Origin: Mytilinidion resinicola
Lineage: Eukaryota > Ascomycota > Dothideomycetes > Mytilinidiales > Mytilinidiaceae
Reading direction: 5' to 3'
Assembly (NCBI RefSeq): GCF_010093595.1
Contig: NW_022985470.1
Coordinates: 1 to 64,000 of the forward strand
Length of the DNA: 64,000 nt
A program made the translations under genes and the position numbers. The notes beneath the pieces are model-generated. The model did not search any database, was not told the DNA's origin, and saw nothing but the letters and a program-made list of their open reading frames with translations. Shown here one piece after another: positions 33,144 through 44,053 of the stretch; within the stretch, counting starts at the first letter, position 1; the number at the start of each line of letters is the position of its first letter.

Positions 33144-33865
33144 GTTTGCAGATTTCGGTTGAGGAGATTTGTTGATGTGAGTGAGTTGGAATGAATCGTG
33201 ATGGAGTCAAGGTGACGCGTTGCAAGCGTTTGGAGAAATCGCGCCCGGACGTAATCACGTGACTTTTGGCACCCACTCCAACCTCCAACACGTCTCTCCC
33301 GTCCTTCATCCATCACCGTCGCCATTGCACTTTACATACGATCATGCAAAGCAACCGAGTGGGACAGCTGTATCTTGTTGGTTGGAAAATGTTCTCAGAT
33401 GTAGAATAGCCAAGAAAGGCACCAGGGAAGGATATCTGCACTTCCTTGCACACACCTACTCGGGATCTACAAAGGTATGTACACTAGCTTAACGGCGCTT
33501 GAGGCCTCCCGTTACGGTCATGTTGATTGCAAAACGACAGCTCTAGTAATCCTAACAGCTCTTCGAGACACTTCTAACGGAGTCATAATAGACTGCCACT
33601 TTACGTTCGACGAAGCCTGACTTTCTATAAGTTTGGATTTCGCGCTTGGCATTCATGTATGTATGTATAGAGATCTACACCTAAAGTCTGACTTCTACGC
33701 AGACAGAGCCGAAAAAGTGTACGCCGAAAAGTGCATGCCGAGAGTCAGCGGTGCCAACCGCTGAGGAAACAGCAGCACAACGGAGTGAATTGAAACCCGC
33801 TTGCGGTCTTTGCACGCCAGTGGCAAGCAAACTGGTCCTGTTACCTTGGATTACTCGTGTCCATC
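33144..33865. other. Intergenic, no supported gene
   Basis: Holds the promoter of the PC4/Sub1 gene and the 3' flank of the F-box pseudogene. Short overlapping frames on both strands look non-coding. Confidence 0.5.
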
Positions 33866-35164
33866 CTACTTCATGCCAGGCCAATCTGATGCAGAGCACA
33901 CCGACCCCAGCCATTGCTTGTCCGTCACGGATGGAGTCTCCAAGACAAAGCCCACGTTGAAGATTATTTCCTCGTAAGCATTCGCCGTCAACCAAACTCT
34001 CTGAATCAAGACGCAACACTCGCAACCCACGGCTGGACAGCAGAGAACTCCATGTTCTGGCGCCCAACTCGACTGATCTTTGGGTACATTGCGAGGCACC
34101 TTATCGCTCCCCGGTTCTATCCAATGCATGCGATTTCTGTCATCCTCAAACATCATCCTCGCGGCTCGCACGACTACTTTGTCGCCGGTGTGCAGCTGCG
34201 CACATAGCGGCTTATTCAAAGCCATTAGCGCTCTCTTGAGACTCAACACAGATGCTTCGACTGTGGTGCCGATGGGTATTTGTATGATCAGTAGCTACCA
34301 GCGATGCGACCAAAGGTCTACGGGTCTGTTTTTCACTACGAGGTGGCCCCTGAGGATATGTGGGTAGGCCTGCCTCCCCCAGTGCTCAATCCGATGACTC
34401 TCGTGTTTGCACTCGAATTGCTCGCCACAATAGGTAAGCATTGAGTGAAGCTCAGCATTTGTGAAACTGTAGTGCTCATAAAGTTGAAGTTTATTTTCTT
34501 TTCCGAGACAGAATCGATTAAGCGAGGGAGCTCCTCTTTCACAGGCGGAGAACACGTAGGCGAACTAACGAGCGCTGCAAGCGCTGCACCAGATGCGAAA
34601 ATGGTACTCTGGACTTTTAATGCTTATCGGTTTCGACTTTGCTGGCTTTGATGGGCTGGGAGGTGCTGGGCCTACTGATGGCAGGACGTACTTTCTCTTC
34701 AATAGCGATGACTCTGAGTTGAATTCATTCAATGGAAAGATGCCCATAGGTAGAGGAATAGTATACCGCAGCCGTTTACATGTTTGTCGTACTATAAAGA
34801 TAGAGACTGGCGACAGATTTTGGGCTATCATGCAGATGATTTCGAAGGGTAATTGGTGTATGGCGCTCTTCTCGGCGTTGCGGAATGCTGCAGCTCCCTG
34901 TACTGCTGAGGATCTCCGGGTCGCAGTGCTAAAGAATGGAATCAATTGGCGTAAAATATCAGAGAAACAGCTACTGGAAATTATTGCCTCGCCCCTAAAG
35001 TACTCGAAGGCTTCGGCACAAACCGAGATCTCCACCTCGATGCGTTCAACCCTCTCAGCGAGTCTCTTCTCCGGGCAGAGGGGTTTTCCGCATCCCTGAA
35101 AACGGCAATTGTTCTCGACGCTTCCGGCTGCCGCTACTGCCCGATCCAAGCCTCTCTCGTCCAA
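33866..35164 (-). pseudogene. F-box protein with two in-frame TAG stops
   Basis: One minus-strand frame runs from 35164 to 33866 (433 codons), broken only by TAG at 34565-34567 and at 34295-34297. The F-box lies near 34880-34770 (LPFEIICMIAQNL then QTCKRLRY). Downstream, a Cys-rich region (WCSACSAR, stop, FAYVFSACERG, later CLGKEN and CEQF/CKHESH-like residues) matches the zinc-like segment that often follows the F-box in fungal F-box proteins, which argues the frame continued through the first stop. Both stops are one transition from CAG. The second could be removed by a very short intron (gtagct..cacag, 38 bases), but that is below the usual size. Typical role: substrate adaptor of an SCF ubiquitin ligase. 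The coding start is uncertain; the real one may lie near 34880. Confidence 0.7.
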
Positions 35165-35602
35165 GTTCTCAAGACCTACCCGATGCTGAAAAACGTATTA
35201 GTTGTGACGTAGACGCTAGAGCAGATCCACGTGCCGGCGTCGCGACTACGACAGGTTATGCAAGAGTTAGAGATCGCGGGGATATCTATGAGCGCCTGCG
35301 TACCGTATCGAGCAAACTATGAAAGGCGCCCTAGGTACTTTACTGCAACGAATCTAGGCCCGGGGAAGGTTGCGGATGGGCACTATTGGAGTGTAAAGCG
35401 CACAACGGATGCCGGCGATCATCTGGGGAGGTATGCGAGTGGGCTGTATAGCTGCTCTGGAACTCATTCTTATGCGCCGAAGTTAGCGGTGGAGGGCTGG
35501 GTAGATGGGCTGGCCGCGGATCTCCTAGAATCGAGCTCGTGCACGACTTTCCTGCGAGATTTGGGATCACTTCGGCGGCTTGAGCAGGAGTTTGTGTGGT
35601 AG
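34990..35602 (+). pseudogene. Relic of an unidentified protein-coding gene
   Basis: A plus-strand frame with good coding character (KTAIVLDASGCRYCPIQASL, then a run to KNVLVVT) meets an in-frame TAG near 35210 and continues open as 35231-35602 (123 codons). Upstream the frame closes near 34950. It faces the F-box pseudogene. I do not recognise the family. An alternative is a real gene whose stop lies in an unseen intron. Confidence 0.4.
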
Positions 35603-36219
35603 GTTTACTGCTACTCTATCAGTCTCCTGATGTTCGCAGTGTGCGACGAACAGAGATAGGACATTTTGATTAGTGAATAATTCACGTGCATCCTACTTTT
35701 TACATCCCTAAGCTGTGAAGTGACAGATTCCATTGTCAGGAGCAGTCCTGCTACCAGAAATGGCACGGCAGGAAGCATAATAGTTATCGTGTCAGGCTTT
35801 TCATCGCGTCGGAGTTTTGGAAGCTGATCGGGCCACCTCAGGCAGTGGTAAGAGAGTGTACACAGACTTTTGACCTGTCGCTGGCAAGTTGCAGTCGGTG
35901 AACGATGCACCACAGGAGGGCCCCATTTTTGAAAGAGATCAGAGAGAAAAGGAGTGAGATTAAGAGGTTTAAGGAGACAGTCATAAAAGAAGCTCACACT
36001 TGAAAACCTGTGCCGTCTCAAACCACATTGACCAACCTTTCATGTAACATATAGGCGGGTTGCCCTGTAATATTATAAATTACAGTTAATCTTACAAGCT
36101 GCTCTGTTGAACTATTCATAGTCTTGAAGTTCAAGTAACCCTCGTGGCCGTTCTTTGCCGCAACTGCAACCGCAACTTGGAACGGTCTGGAAACTTTAGC
36201 TAATCCCCATACTCCATCT
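35603..36219. other. Intergenic, no supported gene
   Basis: A minus-strand frame of 136 codons (35611-36021) exists but lacks domain similarity and has an irregular composition. Nothing else is seen. Confidence 0.45.
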
Positions 36220-37212
36220 TCATATAACCAACCTCCCATTCCCAACCCATCCATTCCAAATCACCATCTCCCTCGCCAAATCCTCCGCACTCCTCCCATC
36301 ACAATCCCTCAGTGTGCGAATATCCGTCTTCCCTGCCACCTCCTCATCATTCCGCATAACACCCAACTTCGACGCCTCCTGAAACACCAATGCCGGGAAC
36401 TCCGATAACGGCAGCTGCGACGCAAGCAACAGCAACACCCACGCGACCTCCCTACTCCCTCCAGCCACCGCAGCGTGCAGTGCCGACTGCATATCTTCAA
36501 TGGGATCTTGGTATCTCAGCAGATCAATCTGCCGTCTTTCCTTCTTCTCGCCAGGCGCTGTGGTTTCGTCCATCGCATCGTCATCTTCGTCCGAGTCCTC
36601 GTCATCGTCGTCGTCGCCGGCTTGTAGCAGTTCCACGACAGCTGCGACGTCGCCCTCACGGCAGAACTCGAGGAACGCGCGCGCTTTCCGATCTTCCGGG
36701 TATGCTTTCAGGTAGCTCTCTTCCGTGAGGAGGGGAAGTATATCGAGGTTCGGCTGTACGCCGCCTTCGTTGGTGAGGGTGCAGACGACTTGTATTTGGG
36801 GCGGGCTCGCGGAGGTTATGGATGTTATGTCGCGGTTGCAGGATGGACAGGAGGTGTGAGTGTAAGAGTCGAGAAGGCATGTCCTGTTGTTGATTAGGGT
36901 CAGTCTAATGGTCGTAGTAAGTTCTAATGCTGCACGAAGAACTTGAGATGGATAGATGGAGCCAAGTGAAAAGAAATTGAGAACCTCTACCAGTACATCA
37001 AGATAGAAGAGAGATTTCTTGTGGTAAAGATGTACCCACCAATGGAAATGGCATCCGCAATTGAGATGAATATCATCCGGCACCGTCTTCACGCCTCCAT
37101 TCCCAGCTGCGGCGGCAGCAGAACTCGACCCGCCCATCTCAATATCGTCATCGTCATCGGAGAGATCAACCTCGACAACGAGAGGTTCTTTGCATGCTTC
37201 GCAGATGTTCAT
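36220..37212 (-). CDS. RING-like zinc protein with C-terminal ankyrin-like region
   Basis: Exons are proposed at 37212-37040 and 36883-36220 with a 156-bp intron (donor gtgggt, branch-like ctgac/ctaat, acceptor acag). Splicing gives 278 residues and joins HFHW to TCLLD, rebuilding a RING-type ligand pattern: CEAC, an acidic linker, CGCHFHW, a Cys, then CPSC. The intron is a multiple of three with no stop, so the unspliced frame also stays open (330 residues). The C-terminal half includes an Asp/Glu-rich loop and ALHAAVAGGSREVAWVLLLL, an ankyrin-like helix pair, ending near DGRSAEDLAREM. A ubiquitin-ligase or adaptor role is plausible; family not certain. Confidence 0.8.
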   Translation of the reverse strand: MNICEACKEPLVVEVDLSDDDDDIEMGGSSSAAAAAGNGGVKTVPDDIHLNCGCHFHWWVHLYHKKSLFYLDVLVEVLNFFSLGSIYPSQVLRAALELTTTIRLTLINNRTCLLDSYTHTSCPSCNRDITSITSASPPQIQVVCTLTNEGGVQPNLDILPLLTEESYLKAYPEDRKARAFLEFCREGDVAAVVELLQAGDDDDDEDSDEDDDAMDETTAPGEKKERRQIDLLRYQDPIEDMQSALHAAVAGGSREVAWVLLLLASQLPLSEFPALVFQEASKLGVMRNDEEVAGKTDIRTLRDCDGRSAEDLAREMVIWNGWVGNGRLVI

Positions 37213-38007
37213 AGTCGCAATGTTGGTTGATTTGGGGAATGGAGGGACTCGTGAGGAAGCTGTTGAGTAGAGTTTTGCGGGGCAACTTTGGCCGTGGGGT
37301 GGAAGTGGAGTTCATGCCAAGATATTCCACCCCGCGGCGGATCCCCGAAGTCCCGCACAGTGCTTTGGAACGAATACATGAAGTATTGTTGGAGATTAAG
37401 CCGAGGGCGACTTGAATGAAATAATTGCTAGTGTCTTCACTTCATTCTTGGTGTTGCGGTTGAATATACAATCAGCTCCTTGTGCTTTGTCACTAGAATC
37501 TGAGACTACAGTGCCTTGCCATAGATATCCGTACACTTTCCTGCCACTGTCAGTGGAATTCGAACGTACTGATAGAAACTAGGAGCAGGGATGTACTTTC
37601 AATCTGTATACGCCCTGTTGACGTTGCGTGGGGTAGCTTCGCGAGTTTCCTAAATGGCGAGCTTCTCCTTCATTCCAGATGCTGAAAATACTATGAAGCT
37701 CCCCACGCAGCGGTAAACGAGTGCACAGATTCCTATGAAGAGGTCTTGTAGCTGCATTTAGCGCATGGTGGACGTCGCTGCATCATCCACAGCGTATGGT
37801 TCTGTACTCGGACTGCAATCTCAGTCCCAATGAAATGCCTCCTTTGACGTACTGGTGCAGCTTCCTCATAGATAAGCTCTGTTGAGATTCGGAAGCTTAA
37901 TCAAGGCCATTTCCAAGGGCTGGGTAGAAGGGTCTGGCGAAGGGACATCGTCTCATGTGAATATTTTCTGAGTGGTGGCTTCGCCCCCGACGACAGAAGG
38001 TGACATC
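37213..38007. other. Intergenic, no supported gene
   Basis: The 5' flank of the RING-like gene and the 3' flank of the HET pseudogene. No convincing frame on either strand. Confidence 0.5.
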
Positions 38008-40126
38008 TTATGATCGTACAAATGTAGTGTCAAGGTGACTAGCCCCAACCCTCTCAGCTGTTTCGCCATTTAGTTTGACGATAGGGAGCGTTGCTGGACG
38101 AAATCGATTCAAGTTACTTAAGGGGAACTGACCAGGCGAAAAGCCGTGAACGTATTCGTAATCGAGTTGAGAATTTGGGGAGTTAAATATGATGCAGATA
38201 TTTTCTTGCATGTTTTTAACATGGTCGAAGTTGTGCTGGAAGAATTAAACCTCGAAATATGCCCAAATGTCGGAGCCAGTAGACTCGAGCTCGAATTCGG
38301 CGTAGAGGGTGTTGCTAACATGAATGTGCGGGAGGATGAAAGCGGGGCGATTAACGATGATAATATGAAGGCACCAAGATGAGATATGCAGATAGCGTGG
38401 CGTGTCCTCTGGATTTTTGCTTAGTCCGACCGATTGAAGCCATTCTTTATCGTGCACTGATATTAGACCGCGCTGAGTCTCGGCCCGGATTTCCAACTTG
38501 TCAAAAGGGGCTGTGAGCTGATGATCGTGAAAGACTTCGCCTTTCCACCCGGTCTAGGACCAGCTCGGAAAGTTCGGGCGCCTTCGACCGGGGACTTTGA
38601 GGCTCCATGTCAGCCCACGCACCATCGACTCGGGCTCGGACTCATCATCAACCTCATAAAGAAGTGGAACTCCCCAAATGTGATGCAGTGGGGGCGACAA
38701 AGGCCGATACACCTTCAGAACACCTAAAAGTCCGTTCAACACGTCGGAGTCATAGGTCATCTCCCTCCTTGAGTATTCCGTGATGCGACCATAAACACTC
38801 AGGTCGTCCAATATGCGCGTAGGGATCCGCATCAAATCTGGTACCCGCATCAAATCTGGTACCCGCATCAAATCTCCCGGTTCGAGGGTCCCACGCCTCT
38901 TGCTTAGAGTTGAGAAAGCTGGCGCTTTCCAATCTATCGTATCACAATACCTTGTTGTTTGACACTTAAAATAAACACCGACTTTGAGAGTAGAAAGGTA
39001 GGATCAGGAAATGCGTGCGATAGTTTTACATTAGTAGTGATGATGCCGGGGTATGGTAGGCCGGAGGTGTGCTCTACGCCAGGTATGCCGAAGGTATCAT
39101 CTTCACCACTCGCAGCGATGATGGTAACTTGTGCGTTCCTGTTGATGATATCCATAGAGCCGATTTGCTGGTGTTTTTCCGTGCTGTGGCGCTGGTCAAT
39201 GCGAAATCGATCGCACCATAAGTAGTGATAGCCGAGGCATACAGTATCCTTAATTGCGTCCGATATGGTTCGAGGCACCTGTTTGGGTAAAGCCCCATCT
39301 TCATCTGACTGGGCAATGTGGCTACTTGCATTTGACGTGACCAGTATCCTGGCTATGGTCCCAAACATAACTCGAAGCTAGATATCTGAAGCTAGTATCG
39401 GCAACCACGATACTTCTATTCGCGCAGTCAATAAGTTTGATCTGGGAATGAGCCGCCCGCGGAACTGCGCGGCATTCGAAATAATCAGCTCCACAGCGTT
39501 GAAACCAATTCGTCTGAAGAGTCCAGTCACGTATGATTGGGTCTATGGCGCGTATGGGAAAACTTGACAAAACTCCAAAACCAGGATTGGACGGCGCTAC
39601 AATTCCAAATTTGGTGGGAGAGACCTTTCGAAAATGGTCGAGCGGCCCAATAGTTTTTATACTAAATAGAGGGGTGGCACCGAGAAATCTGTAGTCGTAA
39701 TGCTTGGTGTGAGTCGGGAAGATCCAATTTCCTTCTGACATGAACTCAGATAAGTGAAAACATCTGACTTCGACATTGTTTCCCGAGAGACCTGGTGGTA
39801 TGAGAGCTCGTAGGAGATCGCAAAGTGCGCAAGGTAATGAATCGACGTCTCTCCTTCTTATGTTGAAAAGACAGACACTGCTGCGTGTCAAAGGTGGTCT
39901 TTCCGGACGAGGTGGGTTGAAGAGACTCTAGATCGAGTATGGAGCATCGCCGACATAGTTGTTGTTGAGACTGTAGCAGTTGTTTCACAGTCTGAGTTGA
40001 AGACATTTCCAGCTGTTGTTTCTCTAAGCTCGACGTCGACGCTTCCCCCAGACTCCGTTCAGAGAGACGAAACGGAAACCTGATCGCTCCTTGAGGCGAT
40101 CGATGGTGATGAAGATGTTCTGACAA
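38008..40126 (-). pseudogene. HET-domain gene, frameshifted paralogue
   Basis: At least four minus-strand fragments in different frames follow the intact HET protein encoded at 40748-43456 in order: LCRRCSILDLES (39.9 kb), CALCDLLRAL to SSYVW (39.9-39.35 kb), the HET core PRTISDAIKDTVCLGYHYLW to AASGEDDTFGIPGV (39.3-39.0 kb), YSRREMTYDSDVLNGLLGVL (38.75 kb), PEDTPRYL (38.4 kb) and LPIVKLNGETAERVG near 38.07 kb. The intact paralogue has no introns there, so the frame changes are mutations. The segment encoding WTYQEG in the intact copy is missing near 38.93 kb, and an 18-bp unit (catcaaatctggtacccg) is repeated at 38829-38879. Confidence 0.85.
38829..38879. repeat. 18-bp tandem repeat in the HET pseudogene
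   Basis: Two exact copies and one partial copy of catcaaatctggtacccg. In the minus strand they give repeats of DLMRVP, and the intact paralogue has a single DLMRIP at this point. A local expansion, in frame by itself. Confidence 0.9.
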
Positions 40127-40747
40127 GCTGAAAAGACTAGTACTAGGGCTTGAAGGTCTAGCAGTTGACCTAAAACACAGTTGACGTCAAGAGTAGAAAG
40201 CTTTGAATGCAAATAAGATGCGACGGTAGAGAAGCTGGGCCGGATGAGGAGTCAGGCTGAGGTTCACTGCAAGTGAGAAGCACAGGCATCGCAGCCGGCT
40301 TAGTGCCTTAGCAAACCATCTTGGTCACGTGGCGGGATCCGTTGAACAAAAAGGGGAAGCCCAAAACCGTCCGACGCCGTCCAACGCCGTCCAAGATCAC
40401 CTAGTGATTTATCGGACTGGTCACAATTGCCGTCTGGCAACTTTTGATAATGTGCCGGGAAACCTCAAGTAGTGCTGGGCAAGTGTACATGTACGCAGCC
40501 TTAGAGTAGTTGTAGCTAATATACTAGAAGTGTACTACGATCACACATTCGTACACTGCCACTTTTTGATTAAAGAACCTGCCGCCTCACACAATTTTGT
40601 GACTGCTAGTGAGATTGTGCGAGCAGACTTGAAACGGAGTAGTCCTTTAAAGACCCTTTAGATAGTCAAGTGTCTACAACCTTGGAAGCACATGACTGTT
40701 TTTTCCCGCATATTCTACAGGACCACGAGTTCTTAGAAACAGCTGAT
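40127..40747. other. Intergenic between HET paralogues
   Basis: No gene. A short 10-bp triplication (variants of cgtccaacgc) sits near 40369-40396. Confidence 0.5.
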
Positions 40748-43456
40748 TTACCCAAATTGAAGTTTCTCAAGAGTAGGCTTGCTCTCCCACTCTATGGTCT
40801 CCTCCCAGTCCCAGAAACCAAACTGCTCAAACCCCTCTCTCCCTAGTAGGCGCTGCCTCACAGCAGAGTGCGGCTCAGCATCAGCGGACAGATACCTCGG
40901 CGACTCGCCGTGCACCTCCTCGCCGCACAAGTACATATTGTGTAAATGAAGACTGCCAATTCGTTCCGCAAAGCCGTTTTCCAGCTGTACAAGTGGAAGA
41001 TGACGCGACACGTCCCAGACACTCCTTTCAGCATCTACGATAACGCTACCTGGCGGCCACAGAATAGCGACAGCGTTTTCGGGTGGCGTGGATACGTGGT
41101 GGTTTTGGAAGAGACTAACTTTGAAATACGAATACAGATTGCGGGTCGGAGACTTTATTCTCAGCCGTGCATAGTATGGGCTATCGCCTTCGTCTGGAAT
41201 GCAGCCCGGTCGGCTCTGTATGCGAATCGGCTGGCAATACGTAGTAAATCGAAGATACCGTGGTGTCTCGTCGGGATCTCCGCTTCTGTCCAAGGATCGC
41301 GTCCACTGGGGATCGTTCAACCGCCTGCGTTTGTTATTTCGGAGCTCCACGGAGATCTCGCCATTAATCGCGATAGGTCTATCGGTAGGGATCTGGTGAA
41401 AAGCCACCTCGCCAGCCCAACCCGTCCAGCACCAGCTCGGGAACTGACTTCGCCGCCGGCCTGAGGTTTCAAGGTCCCAGAGTAAACCTTCAATGAATCG
41501 TTCGGCCAGCAGAGAGCCTTCGGCCTCTTCTCGCGAGAATTCACTATATGATCTTTTCAAACTTCCCATCGTAGGCGAGGTCGGTTCGAGACGAGCCCAG
41601 TGGTCTTCGGCTGAGAGAGGGATGACGGGTATACCGCAGATTTGATGCAGCGTACCCTGCGATAACAACTGGTATATCTCAAGCACACCGAATACTCCGT
41701 ACAAAGCATCAGAGTCATAGCTCAGCTCGCGCTTCGAGTAGTCGCTAATGCTCTGGTAAATATCCCATTGGTCGGCCGTAGTGGGAATTCGCATTAGATC
41801 CGTTGGCGGTAATCTGTCGTCTACGCCTCTCAAATTCGAGTCTAGAGACTCGCAATAACGCGCGCATTGGCATTCAAGATATACCTCCCGCGTGGTGAAA
41901 ATCAGTCTCCGACGAGAGAGGAGACCTTCTTGGTAGGTCCAAGCCCGGCTGGACCATCGACTCTTGCTGAGAAGTTGGGCTGGATTGGGGAGAGCTAAGC
42001 CTAGGCGTAGACTTCCAAATGTTACTTCAGGAAGGGATATTCGCGGGGTTAGGCCAACGCCAGGAAGACCAAATGAGTCGTCGTCCCCGCACGCGGCAAC
42101 TAGCGTAACTTCAGCACTCCGATAGATCAAATGCATCGCCGCAATCTGTGTATGCTTTTCCGATGCATTATTCTGGTCGATACAATGGCGATCAACCCAA
42201 AGGTAACGTAGATTAAGGTTTTGCGTCGCTGTAATGGCATCCTCAATCGTTCGAGGTGCGTTCAACAGTTCATCAGGGCCCTGCCGAGCGTTACTAGTGT
42301 CATCCTGGTCAACGGTTTGTGGGATAGTTTCGTCTTGTGCGCCCCAAACATAGCTCAATGCTGCATATTTGTAGCTCGTGTCAGCAGAGATAATCAGATT
42401 TTTACTACAATCAATGAGTTTGATCGGAAAAGTCTGTTCTGGGGGGTCGGAGCCGCAGTTGTGGTATTGCCGACACTCATGAAGCCAACTCAATGGGACG
42501 TCGAAATCGATGCTAGTAGGGTTTATCGGGCGGAAGTCGAAATTTGTGGGCTCGGATAAATTGCTGTACACTGGTGCGATGATGCCGAGTTTAGATAGAG
42601 AGTTCTCCGAGGGCTCGTCGACATCATATGGTAAATAAACCCCAAGAACGACAGCATCGGAATTATTCCGGGACTCCCCTGGCGGTGCTAGCCGTAGTCT
42701 TGAGCTGGCCGAATCATAGCATATCCAAAAAGTGTCGAACTTGTCATATTCTGGGTCTGAAACGAACGCTTGAAAAAGGTCGCAAAGCCCGCAAGGGTTT
42801 TTGTTCTCTGTCAATCTCTTTCTGGTCCAAGATCGCAAAAGCTTCGGCTCATATCTGCCGGTAGGCCTAGGCGTGAACCCGCTTTCCAGGTCTAGCACAG
42901 CGCATTCAGCACATAATTTTAGAGAAAATGTCTTCTCATCTTTCGCGACGGGGGTCTCTATTTCCTTTCTCTCTTGATTACGAGGCACGTACTCCTCGAG
43001 GGGAACTATTTCTTTCTTGGGTCGAGCAACCTTGGGGAATCGTCTTGGCTTGCGAATGCGCTTAGGTTCCGGCAGCGTTTCCTTCTCCCCTTCGCCAATT
43101 ATGCTGGTGTCACGGACTCGTTTCTTGGTGGAGTTGGCAGGAATTGAAGGAGTTGAAGCATGCTTGCCGGTCGTGCCGATGCGAGGGATCAGAGCATTGG
43201 CTTCAATGGGCGATTGTTGGTTACAAAGACCTGCTGTGAATGCCGGCGACTTTGGAGAGCTCATCATTGAAGACGAAGGGACAGAGCGCGCCTCGTTGGC
43301 CATGACTGGATCCTGGACGCGCTCATCGACAAATTCTTTCTCCACGGCATCTGCTCCGGGTTCAATGAGTGAGTTCTCCTTGTTCACATGCTCCAGAATA
43401 ATAGCCTGCTTGCGGTACTCTTCCGGCTGGTGCAAAAAGCGTCCTTCCAACATCAT
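40748..43456 (-). CDS. HET-domain (heterokaryon incompatibility) protein, 902 residues
   Basis: A single uninterrupted frame. The N-terminal 170 residues are low in complexity with a basic stretch (KRIRKPRRFPK). A Cys pair region (LCAEC near residue 180, CGLC near 222) precedes the HET domain at about 365-515, with AALSYVWG, PRTIEDAI, LRYLWVDRHCIDQ, the VTLVAACGDDD block and SRAWTYQEGLLSRR. The C-terminal half has the usual poorly conserved HET-protein extension. HET proteins trigger cell death on fusion of unlike hyphae; the partner here is unknown. The decayed paralogue next door suggests tandem duplication. The first of two adjacent Met codons was used as start. Confidence 0.93.
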   Translation of the reverse strand: MMLEGRFLHQPEEYRKQAIILEHVNKENSLIEPGADAVEKEFVDERVQDPVMANEARSVPSSSMMSSPKSPAFTAGLCNQQSPIEANALIPRIGTTGKHASTPSIPANSTKKRVRDTSIIGEGEKETLPEPKRIRKPRRFPKVARPKKEIVPLEEYVPRNQERKEIETPVAKDEKTFSLKLCAECAVLDLESGFTPRPTGRYEPKLLRSWTRKRLTENKNPCGLCDLFQAFVSDPEYDKFDTFWICYDSASSRLRLAPPGESRNNSDAVVLGVYLPYDVDEPSENSLSKLGIIAPVYSNLSEPTNFDFRPINPTSIDFDVPLSWLHECRQYHNCGSDPPEQTFPIKLIDCSKNLIISADTSYKYAALSYVWGAQDETIPQTVDQDDTSNARQGPDELLNAPRTIEDAITATQNLNLRYLWVDRHCIDQNNASEKHTQIAAMHLIYRSAEVTLVAACGDDDSFGLPGVGLTPRISLPEVTFGSLRLGLALPNPAQLLSKSRWSSRAWTYQEGLLSRRRLIFTTREVYLECQCARYCESLDSNLRGVDDRLPPTDLMRIPTTADQWDIYQSISDYSKRELSYDSDALYGVFGVLEIYQLLSQGTLHQICGIPVIPLSAEDHWARLEPTSPTMGSLKRSYSEFSREEAEGSLLAERFIEGLLWDLETSGRRRSQFPSWCWTGWAGEVAFHQIPTDRPIAINGEISVELRNNKRRRLNDPQWTRSLDRSGDPDETPRYLRFTTYCQPIRIQSRPGCIPDEGDSPYYARLRIKSPTRNLYSYFKVSLFQNHHVSTPPENAVAILWPPGSVIVDAERSVWDVSRHLPLVQLENGFAERIGSLHLHNMYLCGEEVHGESPRYLSADAEPHSAVRQRLLGREGFEQFGFWDWEETIEWESKPTLEKLQFG

Positions 43457-44053
43457 TTTCAGCCTTCAGCCACTCCGCTTTGCCTTCTCTTCCAGAACAT
43501 ACGAAGATGCGCAATCGTGCCCTCGACGCGGGCAGGTTCCAGCAAACAGTATCCAGGTGTTGGAGGCGACATCTGGTAAACGGAGTTGCGGTAGTGAGTG
43601 GTACAAGCTGGTTGGTGATGCAGGTGAGTTGGGACGGAAGGCAGGCTGAGGTTGACTCGAAGATCCCACATGGGGGCCGACTTTAGCGCCGCGGCTGCGC
43701 CCCGTCCCGAAACGCCACAATACTCTCTAATTGGACGTCAGATGCAAGGGTTTCGCAGTGGAATCGAGTAAGGCAGGTCCGGAGCCTTGTATTCATGCCT
43801 GAGGAAAATATAGGGCAAGCCGTACAGTAACTTGCCAGAAATCTGTCCGCTATAGCCCGAATTTTTACCGTAGGGCTTCACAAGGTACAATCGAATAAGG
43901 CGTTCAAACTTGATGTACCTGAATATGGGCCAAGAACTCGAAGTCTCTCGATGGAATGGCTGTGATGCTGGAACTCCGGATCGCAACCAAAAGTGATACC
44001 GAAGCAGTGATATTTGGGTATGCGAAAGACCACGGCCTTAAGATGTCCACCAG
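43457..44053. other. Intergenic; 5' region of the HET gene
   Basis: Small overlapping frames in several phases have no family features. Presumed promoter of the HET gene and 3' flank of the acidic protein gene. Confidence 0.5.

Noticed and set aside
34593..35099. Plus-strand frame of 168 codons
   Set aside because: It is antisense to the F-box pseudogene and its translation lacks any domain.
35611..36021. Minus-strand frame of 136 codons
   Set aside because: No domain, no splice logic, irregular composition; not supported as a gene.
38860..38895. T-loop-like 'cggttcgaggg' sequence suggesting a tRNA
   Set aside because: It lies inside the HET pseudogene and has no acceptor, D or anticodon stems around it.
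40946..41464. Plus-strand frames within 40.9-43.6 kb
   Set aside because: Antisense shadows of the intact HET gene.
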